A DNA stretch of 64,000 bases from Mycoplasma sp. 1654_15 (GTDB taxonomy: Bacteria; Bacillota_I; Bacilli_A; Mycoplasmatales; Metamycoplasmataceae): NCBI RefSeq assembly GCF_012516495.1, contig NZ_CP051214.1, positions 496,001 to 560,000 on the forward strand. Direction: 5' to 3'. The translations under genes were made by a program, and so were the position numbers. Below the pieces are notes generated by a model that saw only the letters and a list, made by a program, of their open reading frames with translations, did no database searches and was not told the origin of the DNA. Positions 10,460 to 21,798 of this stretch are shown in pieces. The first letter of the stretch is position 1, and each line of letters starts with the position of its first letter.

Positions 10460-11398
10460 ATGAAGAAAAATATGCATAATAAATCAAGATATCTGTTTGT
10501 TTTAGACCTTGACGGAACAGTATTGTCTAATTCCGCTACCGGTGAAATTCACGAAGAAACAGAAAGAGAAATTAAAAGGGCTACCTCTTTAGGTCACAAA
10601 GTGTGCATCATAACAGGAAGACCTTGAAGATCTACTAAAAAAATATATGATCAATTAGAATTAGATACTATTGTAGGAAATTTCAATGGTGCTTATGTAC
10701 ACAATCCAAAAGACTATAATTTTATTCCTGAAATTAAGTATTTAAATTTAAACGAAATGCTTTACATTTTAGGTGATAAAAAATTAAAATCTGAAATTAC
10801 AAATCTTGCTATTGAAGGTCCAGGTTGAGCAAAAATACAAAAAAGAGATGAAAATTTAGAAAAAGTTTTTGGCTTTAATGAACTTCCAAATTTAAAAGCT
10901 GGAATCGATCTTAAGAAAATTCCACTTAAGCCAACTGGGGTTATTTTAGATACTAAAATTACTACTAACGTTGCAGAATTAAAATCTTACTTAGAAAGAA
11001 AATACGGAGATTTAGGAGAATTTTCAGCTTGATCAAAAGGCGAAGGTCAATCATATGTTTTTGACATTACTTCTGTTGGAGTTAATAAATCAAAGGTTGT
11101 TTCTATGCTAACTCGTTATTATAATATCGATTTAGATAATGTAATTTCTATCGGTGATGGATTTAATGATGTAGGTATGTTTGAAACGGCTACAGTTTCT
11201 GTTGCAATGAAAAATTCTGATCAAGATTTAAAAAGAAAAGCTACTGTTGTGTTGAAAAAAACAAACAAAGAGGGTGGAGTTGGTTATTACATTAAAAAGT
11301 TTTTAAAAAATCCTGAAAAAGAAATAGAAAAATCAAAGAAAATGAAGTCTTTAAAGTCTTCTTTAGCCTTGGATATCGAAGCTATTGGGGGACAATAA
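10460..11398 (+). CDS. HAD-superfamily phosphatase (Cof subfamily)
   Basis: A 312-residue HAD type IIB hydrolase. Motif I DLDGT near the N terminus, motif II TGR in IITGRPW, motif III Lys in GVNKSKVV and motif IV GDGFNDVGMF are all present, with a C2-type cap between. Substrates of this group are small phosphorylated metabolites (sugar phosphates, flavin or PLP phosphates) and cannot be told here. The start is uncertain: ATG 10460 lies only 2 bases after AAAGGA, while the in-frame ATG 10472 lacks a good site. The next gene starts 1 nt after the stop. Confidence 0.85.
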
Positions 11399-11399
11399 A

Positions 11400-12494
11400 A
11401 TGGAAACTGTTCAAAAAATTGCTATTTTTGGAGGGACTTTTAACCCTATACATAAAGGTCATGTTAAGATTGCAAAACTCGCAATTGAAAAACTAAATTT
11501 AGATTGGTTATACTTTGTTCCTAATTATCAAAATCCTTTTAAAAACAAGCAACAATCCTTCGTTAGTGGTGAACATCGATACAATATGATAAAACTGGTT
11601 TTACCTGAAAAAGCAAAGGTTTGCGAGTTTGAAATCAACAAAAAAGGAATTAGTTATACAATTGATACTATAAAATTTTTTAAACACAGATTTAAAAATG
11701 CTCAACTTTATTTCATAATTGGTTCAGATAATTTAGAAAGACTTCATAAGTGAAAAGACATCAATCAAATATCACAACTTAGTCAAATCTGTGTTTTTAA
11801 AAGAGATAAAAAAATAAATAAGAAAAACTTAAAAAAATACAATGCAATTTTATTTGATAATAAAATTTATGATTTTTCTTCAACAGATATTAGGCATTCT
11901 GATTTTAGCGGTCTTTTTCCTGCTGTTCATAAATATATTTCAAATAATTACTTATATATAGAAGATTTATTAAAATTTCACGTTAATAATGGAGAGAGAT
12001 TAAAGCATTGTTATTCAACAGCTGAATTAGCAGCTGAATATGCAAAAATCCTTCAAAAAGATGCTAAAACGGCTTATTATGCAGGACTTTTGCACGATAT
12101 TACTAAGACTTGATCAATAGAAAAACATAGAGAGTTTTTGGAACAACACAACATAGATCAAAGTCAAGTTCCGAATTATAAATTACATCAACTTAGTGCT
12201 TATGTTTGACTAACAAAAGAATATAAAATTGCAAACAAAAATATAGCCAAAGCTATTTCTTGCCATACATCTCTTTCTTTAGATATGGATATTTATGCGA
12301 AAATTGTTTATATGGCTGATAAATTAGCTAGAGGAAGAAGATATCCAGGAATACAAAAATTAAGAGACATAGCAAAAAAAGACTTTAATCAAGGCTTTAA
12401 AGAAGTTTTAAAAGCAAATTTAAATTTATTACAATCGCAAGGGAAAATAGATGAGGAGCAACAAAAAATTTACGAATTTTGAATCAACCAATAA
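11400..12494 (+). CDS. nadD: Nicotinate-nucleotide adenylyltransferase fused to YqeK-like HD hydrolase
   Basis: A 364-residue two-domain protein. Residues 1-190 are NadD, which adenylylates nicotinate mononucleotide to deamido-NAD: GGTFNPIHKGH nucleotide-binding motif and SSTDIRH. Residues about 195-364 are an HD-domain hydrolase like YqeK (AGLLHDITKTW metal site, HCYSTAELA, ISCHTSLS), a family that cleaves diadenosine tetraphosphate. In Firmicutes nadD and yqeK are adjacent separate genes; the fusion is usual in mycoplasmas. ATG 11400 follows TTGGGGGAC. The last 44 nt overlap the nucleosidase gene. Confidence 0.92.
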
Positions 12495-13152
12495 TATCGC
12501 TATTTTATTTGCAGATCCTTCTGAATTTATAGAGTTAAAAGAATTTAGCTTTATAAATGAAGCAAAAACAGTAAAAACACCTTATGGAATTGGTTATATT
12601 TTTCAACTAAAAAGCTTTAATATTTATTATTTTCAAGTTGCAATAGGGCTTATTAATGCCGCTGCTGCTTGCCAATATTTAATTGATAAATATAATATTA
12701 AAACTGTTTTTAACTATGGAGCTGTCGGAACAAGTAATTCTAAACTAAAAATTGGTGAAATAATTTTTCCAAATAAAATTTATCTTTCTGATGCAGAAAC
12801 ACCTTGATATAGTTTTGGTCAAACACCATATGAAAAACAATATTATTTAAATAATTTTTCTAACGTAAATGAAGATATTAATTTAGCTTCATCAAATGCT
12901 TTTATATCTGATTTAAATCGTTTAGCTTATATTCAAAAGCATATTGATGTAAACATTTTTGATATGGAGGCTTTTGCTTTAGCTCATGTTTGCTTTAAAA
13001 ATAAAGTAAAATTCAAAACTTTAAAATACGTTTCTGACTATATCGGACAGAATTCATCAAGTGAAATTGTAAATGCAAACATTAAAAAGGGGTCTTTAAA
13101 AGCTCTAAGTAAAGTGTTTGATTTTATTGTTTCAAACGAGGAAGTTAAGTAA
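12451..13152 (+). CDS. mtnN: 5'-methylthioadenosine/S-adenosylhomocysteine nucleosidase
   Basis: A 233-residue nucleosidase removing adenine from MTA/SAH. Seen: an acidic residue in ILFADPSEF matching the N-terminal Glu region, VAIGLINAAAACQYL, YGAVGTSN, NIFDMEAFALAHVC (substrate-binding Met-Glu) and KYVSDYIGQN with the catalytic Asp. The start codon lies inside nadD (44-nt overlap, different frame), implying translational coupling. Recycling SAH made by the many rRNA methylases nearby would be its role. The transcript is closed by the hairpin just after the stop. Confidence 0.88.
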
Positions 13153-13179
13153 AAAAATACACTTATAAGTGTATTTTTT
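13152..13179. terminator. Bidirectional terminator between mtnN and the membrane gene
   Basis: A perfect palindrome AAAAAATACACTTATAAGTGTATTTTTT between convergent genes, overlapping the mtnN stop by one base. Poly-A and poly-T on either side allow it to work in both directions. Confidence 0.88.
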
Positions 13180-13183
13180 TACA

Positions 13184-14680
13184 TTATTTTAAATCGTCTT
13201 CAATAATTTTTTTAACTTGCTCAATTTTTGTTCTTTTTTGTTCAAAAGTAAGATTTTGTGTTTTAAAATCTTGTGTCATTTTGATAAAGGCTGGATGATA
13301 ACCAATACCTAAAGGTTTTTCAAATACTTTGTTTAATCTTATTCAACTATCTCTTAGTCTAGTGTACACAATTTTATTTGGATTATTTTTATAATTTTTT
13401 AGTAAATATAAGTGTGTAATTAACACTATAATACCTGTACTGTTAATAACTTTTTTAAATGTTCTGTTTCAGTTGACTGGAATATAAAAAATCGCAATAA
13501 TTACCAAACAAAATGAAGGGGCGAAAGTAGAAACTTCAAGTTTTCCTATTAATTTTAAAGCATCTTCACTTGGAAATCTTGGTACTTGAATAAATGCATT
13601 AATAAACAATGGAGTAAAAATAAATAAGATTCTAATTAATAAGTTTATAAAAGTAAAGATTGAATTTCAAATATAGTAAGAAACAAGTCGGCTATAATCA
13701 CCCTTATTTTTTATTGTATTAATATAAATACCTAGCAATACAAATAGAAGAACTAGTGATAAAATTACAATGTAAATAACATAATTTTCTACACGATAAT
13801 TTTGGAAGCCACCATAAACAGTTCAAAATAAAAATCAGAATAAAGAAACAAATAAAATAGCTAAAGTTTTGTAAATTGATTTAGATAAAAATGACATTTT
13901 ATCTCATAAGTTATCACCACTTTCATTTTTAGCTGAAGGGTTTTTTTCAGATTTTTCTAAATTATTAATAATGTCACTATTTAAAAGTTTAAAGTTTGCG
14001 CTTCAAGCAACTAATTTTTCTTTGTAATCCTTTTTAGAATCAACGTCTTCAAGATGTTCGATTGAATTGATTTTAGACATTTCAGACAGAAATTCTTGCT
14101 CTTCTTTAGATAAAGAATCATTAGTTTCTAGTTCAACTTTTTTCTTTTTAGATTTATTAAAAGGGGTTTTAGAAAAAATTCTAGCTAATCAATTTTCTTT
14201 TTTTGTTTCTGTTTTTACTTCTTTTTCTGAAGTAGGTTCATTTTTAGTATTGAATGAATTATCTTCAAACAAAAAATCTTCTGGATTTGAATTTAGTTGA
14301 TCTTCGTGTTGTTGCTCTTCGAATAAATTTAAAGCTTTTTGATGTTCATCTCATTCAATTTCTTTTGTAACTTGTTGTTCTAATTCTTGATTAAACCACT
14401 TATCTTCTTCTTCATCAGAACTATTAACTAAATTTTCTGGTGGTTCAATACTAAAGTCTTCGTCTTGGTGTTCTGTTTCTTCAAGTTCTGCTTCATTTTG
14501 AAGCAAAAAATCAAGATTTTGTTGATATAAATCGTTATTTTGTTTTTGTTGATTATCTTGTGGTATTTGAGGTTCATCCAACTTAATATCATCAAAAACA
14601 TTATTTTCCCAAGTTGATTCATTTTGTATTTTTTCATCATCTTGTGGATTTCTTTTTTTATTTATAAATTTAAATTTCAT
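13184..14680 (-). CDS. Membrane protein with acidic N-terminal domain, unknown
   Basis: Not recognised. 498 residues. The first about 230 residues are soluble, rich in Gln, Asp and Glu (for example EDEEEDSSN-like runs and many DN/EE pairs), then a Lys-rich patch KKKK. About four hydrophobic segments follow (residues about 255-400: LAILFVSLFWFLFWT, VIYIVILSLVLLFVLL, FTFINLLIRILFIF, SFCLVIIAIFYIPV), and a 60-residue charged tail ends EQVKKIIEDDLK. Several Trp are UGA. It starts 40 bases after the giant SGNH gene on the same strand, so both are probably one transcript. Confidence 0.7.
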
Positions 14681-14720
14681 ATCAAATAATTTTATATTAT
14701 TTTTTGTAAAACAAAATTAT

Positions 14721-17700
14721 TTAATAGTTATGAGTATCATCAAAACCATTTCTAATTTGGTGAATAATTCTATCTTTTATTCTTGGATACTTATTACTTT
14801 CAAAACGATCACTAGAAGCTGATCAATAAATCATTGGTACTAAATCGTCTTTTAGATAGTTATTTTTATCTCTTCGTGTTTTGATTAATCAACCGCCGGT
14901 TGGTGTATATTTTCCATAAAATACTTTTATTAAATCTTGGATTTTTTTGTCTTTGGAAGAAGTTAAATATTTATATACTTCAGCAATTCCTGTAGTTGCA
15001 TTTAAATCATCTTTTCAGAAACCATGGACTTGCACTATAGTAGCTGCATCTCTAAATAATTCTTCTCAAACTGTTAATAATAAAATTGCTGTTAGTCTAA
15101 AAATCATTCGACCTTCTGGATAATGTCAGTAATTATATTTTGTAATTTCTTGACCTGAATGTCTTATTTTAAAATCATCATAAATGTATTTTACTAAAGT
15201 TCCTATTTTATTTACATCTACTTGACCGCCACCAGCATCTGCTTGTCCGCCAGAGCCTCCAGAAGAACCACCAGATCCGCCAGAAGATCCAGAAGAAGAA
15301 CCAAAAGTACCAGGAGGTAATTGTCCTGTTCAAGAAATTGCTTGATGCTTAGGATTTAAGTTATCAAAGTGTCTTAAAATAGGAGAAATGTCTTCTTTTT
15401 TCTTGTTATTTTCTTTATTTCAATCTGATGATGTATTAAATATTAAATCTAAAAAGTTTACTAATGACTCAATTTTAATTTTAGGTTTATTTGGATCTGG
15501 GTTATTTGGATCTTCTATCGAATCAATAAGCGCTAAGACTTTATCTGTTGAGAAAAAGTCACTATCAGCAAAAATAGTAGACAGAGTCGAGCTTATCTTT
15601 GTAATATTAATTTCTTCATTTTTGTTTGCAAATAATTCAACAACTTTATTAATTATGTCACTAACTAACTTAATGTTTTTAGCTGAATGAGCAACATTTT
15701 TAATGAAGTTTTTTATTTTTTGTTTGTCTTCGTTTCTAGTTAGATGAATAAGTTTTAATTTGTCTTTTATTAAGTCAACTACAACATTTCCAACTTCATC
15801 ATATTCAGAGATTTTTGCTAGTAAATCAAAAAAGTATTCTTTTAAAATTTCTTTATTTTTACTTACAAGTAAAGGGATTATTGATTGAATAGATTTTAAA
15901 GATTCGATTTCTTCTTTTTTAAAGTTTATTGAGTTTACTAATTTATCAATAAACAAACTAGTTTTATCTCAAGAAATAATTTGTTTAATTATTGGTTTGG
16001 CTTGCTTTTGTGATAAAACATTTTTTGTGTAAGCATTTGTATCTAAAAAACTTAAATTTAATTTATTTATTTGATCATTAATAAAATCGGATTTTAATAA
16101 TTTATTTAATAAAGAAACTAAATGTGTTTTTTGTGATTGTGAAGATGTATTTGAAATAATTAATAAAAGTTCCTTCACAAAATGAAGCATTTCTTCTTGA
16201 CTAAAGCTTATATTAATATCTGATTTCTTAGAAAGTTTAGCTACTAATAAATCAAATATTTTGTCTAAAACAATATCAAAAGAAGTTTTATTGGATACGT
16301 TTGAGTCTGAAAGTTTGTATTTATCTGAAGAAAATTCTTTGATGGTGTAAACTAAAAATTCAGTTTCTGCTTCATTAATTTGAACATTAAATTCTACTTC
16401 AAAGACTTTTTTAAATAAACTTTTTACTTCTACAAGATTAATATTTTCTTGCACAAGTTGTTTTACAACGTTTTTAAAAGCTTCTTTTTTGTTGTTTAAA
16501 AATTTAATAAATAAAGAAGTAAATGACTCACCTGAAGGATTTTGTGCTTCTTTTTGTAAATCTTGTTTATTAGATTTTATATAATCAAATACTAATTTAA
16601 TAACATCGTTTATTTTATTAGAATCAATCAATTTATCTACTAGTGAGTAAAGTTCTTGACTTAATAAAGAATGGTATTTGTTAGATAATGTTGAAATAGA
16701 TTTTTTAAATGTGTTTTTAGCAATATCACTTTTTAAAATATTTTTAACAACACTAGCTAGTTTTTGATAATTATTTTCTTTAAACTCGTTATTGTCTAAG
16801 ATCTCTGCAAAATCAAGGATTAAGTTAATAATATCTGAATTTTTAAAATCAAATTTTATATCTTTTTTATTATCTAAATAAGCAATTAAAAACTTGTGAA
16901 TTTCTTCTAAAATAAAGCTTACTGTTTTTGATGGTTTATAATCAGAATGGCTTTTGTTTGCTTCATTATCAACATCTTTTTGTAATAAAGCTTTAATTAC
17001 TTTGAGTATTGTTAAAACATTTTCATCACTAAAATTTATTCCTAAAGATTTAAAGTTTTTGTGAATAATTGAATTAATTAGTGAATAAACATTTTGTCTA
17101 TCTATATTTTCTAATATAAATTCTTTAAATAATTTATTGATATCTTCTTTTTTGTTAATTAAAAAGTCTTTTAATAATTTAGTAATGCTAAAGTCATTAT
17201 CATTAACATTAAATTTAGAAGCATAAGCTATAAAAAGGTCAACAAAACTTTTAAATGAAGAAGAGGAAATTATTTGATCATATAAATTATTAAATATTTG
17301 TCTTGAATTTGAAGTATTTTCTTCAACTGTAAAGTTAATATATTTAAAGATTAATTTTTTAACTAAATCAGATCTTAAAACTTCTTGTGCTAAGTCAAAA
17401 AGTTTATTAATTGTTAAATCTGGATTATGAGATTCTTTAGAAATAAAGCTAATTTCTCTTAATAAATTTACAATATTTTTTTCAGGGAATAATTTGGTTA
17501 TTGAAAAATATTTATCTAAGTTATCAAAGTTTTGTTCATCACTTTTTAAATATTTAAATATAAGTGATCAAAATTGGTCTAGAGTTGCTTGAATTACTGA
17601 AGGAATTTGTTTATTTTCGTATGGAAAACGATTGATTAAAGCTTCAAATAAAGCAATCAAAGTTCGTTGAGAACTTTCACCTAAAGTTATGTACTGATTA

Positions 17701-20300
17701 TTAGAAATTATATTTTTTAAAATAGAATTAAATTTATTGTTATTAATATTTTCTGAAATAAAATTAAAAATAATAGATTCAATAAAATTTGCTCTAAGTT
17801 CAATTCAGGCACCTAAAAACTGCTTAGCTGTTTTTAGATTTTGGAAACGATCTTTGTGATTTATAAAAAAATCATCAAGAATTAATTCAACAGTTTCTTT
17901 TACATCATTGTTATTTGTTAAATGAGATAACATCAAGGAAATTAACTCTTTAAGATTTTCATCTTTAATATCTGCGAAATTATAAATTGTGTTTTTAGCT
18001 TCATCAGTTTCTAAGAAATTATAAAGCGGTAAAAGTGCATCTTTGATAATACCTAATTGTCCAATATTAATATCTAAATTATGTAAATCATTTAAAAGAG
18101 TAGTAAAAGTTTCTTCACTTACTAAAGATGCTGCAATTTTTTTAGATTTTTCAATAATTTTGTTTATTATTTTTAAATTTGTTAAGTCTTCTTTTGTTGA
18201 AGAATTTAGTACTGAAATAATTTCGGAAGTAAATTTTTCTTGAATTATTGAAAATAGTTTTGTATTTAAGATTTGATCATTAAATGAATGGATTGTTGAA
18301 GAAATTTGTTCTATAGTGCTAGGGTCTATATCAATATTTAGACCATTTGCTACTAGTTTAATAATGGAAGAAATAACAACATCATTTTTAAGAGTTTCCT
18401 TGGCAAAATTTTGGAAAAAGTCTTTAAGTTTGTTTATATTTTCTTCTTTGGAAAGGAAAATTGGAAAAATATCTGAAATTTGATTAATTTTTAAATATTC
18501 ATCTTTATTTTCTACAATTTCATCTACAACTTGTTTTATAAAATCATAAAATGATTGAAATCTAACGATCGCATTAATAGTTGTTTTATCTATCTTATCA
18601 CTTAGATTTATATTGGAAACAACAAAATCTTTAACGTATTTATTTGTAAATATTAAATCCAAAATTATTGATTTAAACATTTCTTTATTTTCTGTTATTA
18701 ATTTTGAATTTAATATAGAGTGCAAAAAGTCAATTAAGTCTTTTTCTTTTACTCCTTTCTCTTTAATAAAACTTAACATATCATCTAAAGTAGGTTGTTT
18801 ATTAGCTTTATTGACATATTCCTCAAAGGAAGTCATAATATTAGAAAATAAATTAGTTTCAAATATTTCTTTTAAGAAGGAAGGAAAATCAGAATTTTGA
18901 ATTAAACTTTTAACATTTTGCTTGATATCTGTAGTTAAGTTTGAATCGTTTATGATTTCAAAAAGAACAGATTTATTAGTAATTAAATAAGCAGTTAAAA
19001 TGTTTTTTCAAGCTTGAGTAGCTGTTTTATTAGCTTTGAAATGTTGGATTTGTAATGGTGCATCTAATTGTGTGATTTGTTCAGATCAACTATTAATATT
19101 TTTATTACCTACTAATTTTTCAATTATTTGTTCATTTGTTAATTTAAAATCAATTTGTTGTTTGTAATAATTTTGATCTTGTAATAAATAATTTTGATTT
19201 CAATAAGGAATTAAGGTTAAAAGATTTGAATTTGTACTTTGTTTTAAAGCTAATTTAAGAAAAATTTCTTGTGCCATTTTCTTATAACCAAAAGTAGAAG
19301 GGTGAATATCTAATTGGTTTTTCATTCACTCTTTTTTATGTAATTCTCATAAGTGTGTATCATATGCACTGATAAAATTTACTTTATTTTCTGAAGCAAC
19401 TTGCTTGATTTGTTCATTTAATTTTTTTATTATGTCTGAAACATAATTTTTTTCTATGTTGAAATTATTTTCTAAAATTGAACTAAATAAACTAGCTACA
19501 GCAGTTAAATTTTCTGCATAACCAATTAAATTAATATTTGTTTTTGGATTTATTTTTTTAATCAAAGTTATTAGCTTGGATAAATTTTGATGAACTTGTT
19601 TTAATTTAGTATTTTGAGATTCTTTAAATTGATTAACTAATTCTTCTTTTATTACTAAATTTTTTTCTTTTTGTATTCGAATTAAAAGATCAAAATCTAA
19701 AGAAAATATTAAATCGTTAGCACCTAAAGAAAGAGTTATTAAATTAGAATCTTTTACTTTTTGAATTAATTTAGGGAAACTAGAGTTTTCAAAGTCATTG
19801 AAAACGTCTTTAATTACATCTGCAAAGGGATTTTGGGTTTGTTTGTCAAGTTCTAAAGTAAATTTAAGTATTTCTTTGTTTTGTTTAGCTTCATTTTCCT
19901 TGCTAGGATCTAAAAGATAAAGTCAATTTTTAATAGTGCTACCTGAAAGAGCTAAATTATCAAAAGAAACTAAAGCATCAGATTTAACCATTTGAATGTA
20001 GTTTGCTAAGTATGCTGGATAAGAAAGTCCACTAACTTGGTTGTTAACATAATTTCCTCTTATATCATTTCCTGATTCAAGGTTAAAACCTGCTGTTATA
20101 GAATCTCCGATTGCAAGATAATTTACTTTTTCAATTAATGTATTAGAGTTGTTAGATTTAAGTTCGTCCATTGGTAAGTTATCTGATGTATCTTTTTTTG
20201 TTAATTTGGGCGCTGAATAAATAGCAATTGATGTTATCCCAACTCCTGCTGCAGCTACTAATGAACCAGCTAAAATTTTCATTTTTTTCGCTTTAGTCAT
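14721..20300 (-). CDS. Giant SGNH/GDSL hydrolase surface protein
   Basis: One open frame of 1859 residues. The N terminus (MTKAKKMK then a hydrophobic stretch, no lipobox Cys) is a signal peptide or anchor. The SGNH hydrolase domain spans about residues 60-340: block I AIGDSITAGF, block III SLGANDLI, block V DIHPSTFGY. Such enzymes are esterases or lipases; the substrate is unknown. The next about 1250 residues are helical, Lys/Asn/Ile-rich and appear to hold repeated modules (see findings). A Gly/Ser linker (15240-15310) then leads to an approximately 160-residue C-terminal domain with Trp and Tyr. Start 20300 has AAAGGAG 8 bases upstream. Confidence 0.85.
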
Positions 20301-20374
20301 TGTTTTTCTCCTTTGCGATTAGTACTTATTAAAAAAAATTATAAAAATGTTTTTATTAATTCACTTTTAGTTTT

Positions 20375-20401
20375 ATTATATTTAGTTTTTGATTAATGCA
20401 A
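20375..20401 (-). promoter_or_regulatory. Promoter of the giant SGNH gene
   Basis: Minus strand TTGCAT (20396-20401), 15-bp spacer, TATAAT (20375-20380). Consensus -10; the spacer is short. Leader of about 65 nt. Confidence 0.45.
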
Positions 20402-20549
20402 TTTTTTAAGTTGAAATTAATATAGAAGATTTTTATAATCAGATTGAAAAGTATTGCAATTATTTGTTTAATTGTACCACTTTATAGCTTGTTTTCTTCT
20501 TTTTAAACCACATTTTAAATTTTGTAAATAAAAAAAACGTAAAAAAATT

Positions 20550-20576
20550 TTGAAATTTTTATTTTAGGAATATAAT
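20550..20576 (+). promoter_or_regulatory. Promoter of candidate small RNA
   Basis: TTGAAA (20550-20555), 15-bp spacer, TATAAT (20571-20576) on the plus strand. A coding gene does not start before the terminator at 20681-20708. Confidence 0.45.
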
Positions 20577-20582
20577 ATTTAA

Positions 20583-20708
20583 GATTTCATTCAAGTTAAT
20601 GAGATTAAATAAATATATTTTATTTTAAATATAAATTTAATATTGATAAGAAATTATCCTTTCACATAATAATTAAAAAAAACTGGTGCGCTGGTTTTTT
20701 TTTTTTTT
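20583..20708 (+). ncRNA. Candidate small RNA upstream of rsmE
   Basis: Predicted transcript of about 126 nt running from just after the TATAAT at 20571 to a hairpin-T14 terminator, with no plausible open frame and with rsmE having its own promoter after the terminator. It does not look like tmRNA, 4.5S RNA or RNase P RNA. It could instead be an attenuated leader of rsmE. Support is purely from signals in the DNA. Confidence 0.35.
20681..20708 (+). terminator. Terminator hairpin with T14
   Basis: AACTGG / CTGGTT with two G-U pairs and loop TGCG, preceded by A8 and followed by 14 T (20695-20708). No plus-strand gene ends here, so it must close a noncoding transcript or attenuate rsmE. Confidence 0.55.
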
Positions 20709-20711
20709 GTT

Positions 20712-20739
20712 TTGAAAGAGTATGAAAAGAAAGCATAAT
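20712..20739 (+). promoter_or_regulatory. Promoter of rsmE
   Basis: TTGAAA (20712-20717), 16-bp spacer, CATAAT (20734-20739), directly after the T14 tract. AAAAAGGA precedes the ATG at 20756. Confidence 0.5.
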
Positions 20740-20755
20740 TTTAAAAAGGAACAAA

Positions 20756-21430
20756 ATGCATAGATTTTTCGTGTTTCAAAAAATAGATAACTATTTTATT
20801 TTAGATAAAAGAGTTTTACAACATTTAAAAGTAATAAAATCCAGAAATAACAAATTCATTTGTGTTTTTGAAAAAAAATTTTATATAACTAAATTTGTTT
20901 TTCCTAATAAAGCTGAAATTATAGAAGAATTAGATGAAAACCATGAATTCAAAAATAAAACAATATTAGCAGTTGCAATATTAAAAACAAAAGCATTTGA
21001 ATGAGTTTTACAAAAAGCAGTCGAACTTGGAGTGCATCAAATTATCCCTTTTTATAGCGAACATGTAGAACAAAAGCTAGGAAATAATATTGAAAAAAAG
21101 ATAGAAAGATGACAAGAAATAGTTCTTCATGCTGCTCAACAATCTTTTAGAAATATAATTCCTGAAGTTGAAAAACCTGTCGATTTTGAACAAGTTTTAA
21201 ATATTGAAAAAAGCTTCAAATTTATAGCACATGAAAAGGAAAATGAAGAAAACTCTAAATTATTATTTGATTCTGATTCTATTTTTTTAATAGGTCCTGA
21301 AGGTGGTTTTTCAGATAGAGAAATCCAAAAAGCCAAGGAAAAAAACTTCCAGATTATTTCTTTAGGAAAAAGAATTTTAAGAGCTGAAACAGCTGCAGTT
21401 TTTTGTTTATCTAGAGTAAAAGAAGATTAA
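20756..21430 (+). CDS. rsmE: 16S rRNA m3U1498 methyltransferase
   Basis: A 224-residue SPOUT methyltransferase. N-terminal PUA-like domain (MHRFFVFQ, RVLQHLKVIKS), then the knotted SAM-binding domain: AFEWVLQKAVELGVHQIIPF, RWQEIVLHAAQQSFR, LIGPEGGFSDREI and LGKRILRAETAA. All are hallmark RsmE blocks. It is followed by a hairpin and the rpsP promoter, so it is likely monocistronic. Confidence 0.94.
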
Positions 21431-21436
21431 CATATC

Positions 21437-21464
21437 TGTCAAGTAAAAATGCTTGACACTTTTT
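21437..21464 (+). terminator. Weak terminator hairpin of rsmE overlapping the rpsP -35 box
   Basis: TGTCAAG (21437-21443) pairs with CTTGACA (21452-21458), then CTTTTT. The right arm contains the TTGACA -35 box of the rpsP promoter. Confidence 0.5.
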
Positions 21465-21480
21465 AAAAATATATTATAAT
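21453..21480 (+). promoter_or_regulatory. Promoter of rpsP-trmD-rplS
   Basis: TTGACA (21453-21458), 16-bp spacer, TATAAT (21475-21480): both hexamers match consensus exactly, the strongest promoter in the window. Leader about 35 nt with AGAAAGG ahead of the ATG. Confidence 0.8.
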
Positions 21481-21520
21481 TTAAAAAAATTTATAAAACT
21501 AATAACTAGAAAGGTAAATA

Positions 21521-21793
21521 ATGGTAAAAATCAGATTAAAAAGAATGGGTTCAAAATTTAATCCAATATACAAAATTGTTATAGCTGATGCAAGAGCTGC
21601 AAGAGATGGAAGATTTATCCAAGCAGTTGGTCACTATAATCCAAAAACAAAAGAAACAAAATTAGAAAAAGAACAAATTTTAAATTGATTAAATTTAGGA
21701 GCAGTTCCTACAGAAACAGTTAAAACTTTACTTAAAAAAGAACAAATTTTAGCTCTTTTTACTAAACAAAAATTACAAAATAAAACTAAATAA
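21521..21793 (+). CDS. rpsP: 30S ribosomal protein S16
   Basis: A 90-residue protein with the S16 signature [33 protein letters not shown] and VGHYNPK. AGAAAGGTAAATA precedes the ATG. In many bacteria rimM stands between rpsP and trmD; here trmD follows after 5 bases, so rimM is absent from this operon. Confidence 0.98.
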
Positions 21794-21798
21794 AAACA

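Larger units (their letters stand above)
20301..20755. other. 455-bp noncoding region between divergent genes
   Basis: No open frame of note. It holds a minus-strand promoter for the giant SGNH gene (20375-20401), a plus-strand promoter (20550-20576), a hairpin with T14 (20681-20708) and the rsmE promoter (20712-20739). The plus-strand promoter and terminator enclose about 125 bases, treated below as a candidate small RNA. Confidence 0.7.
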
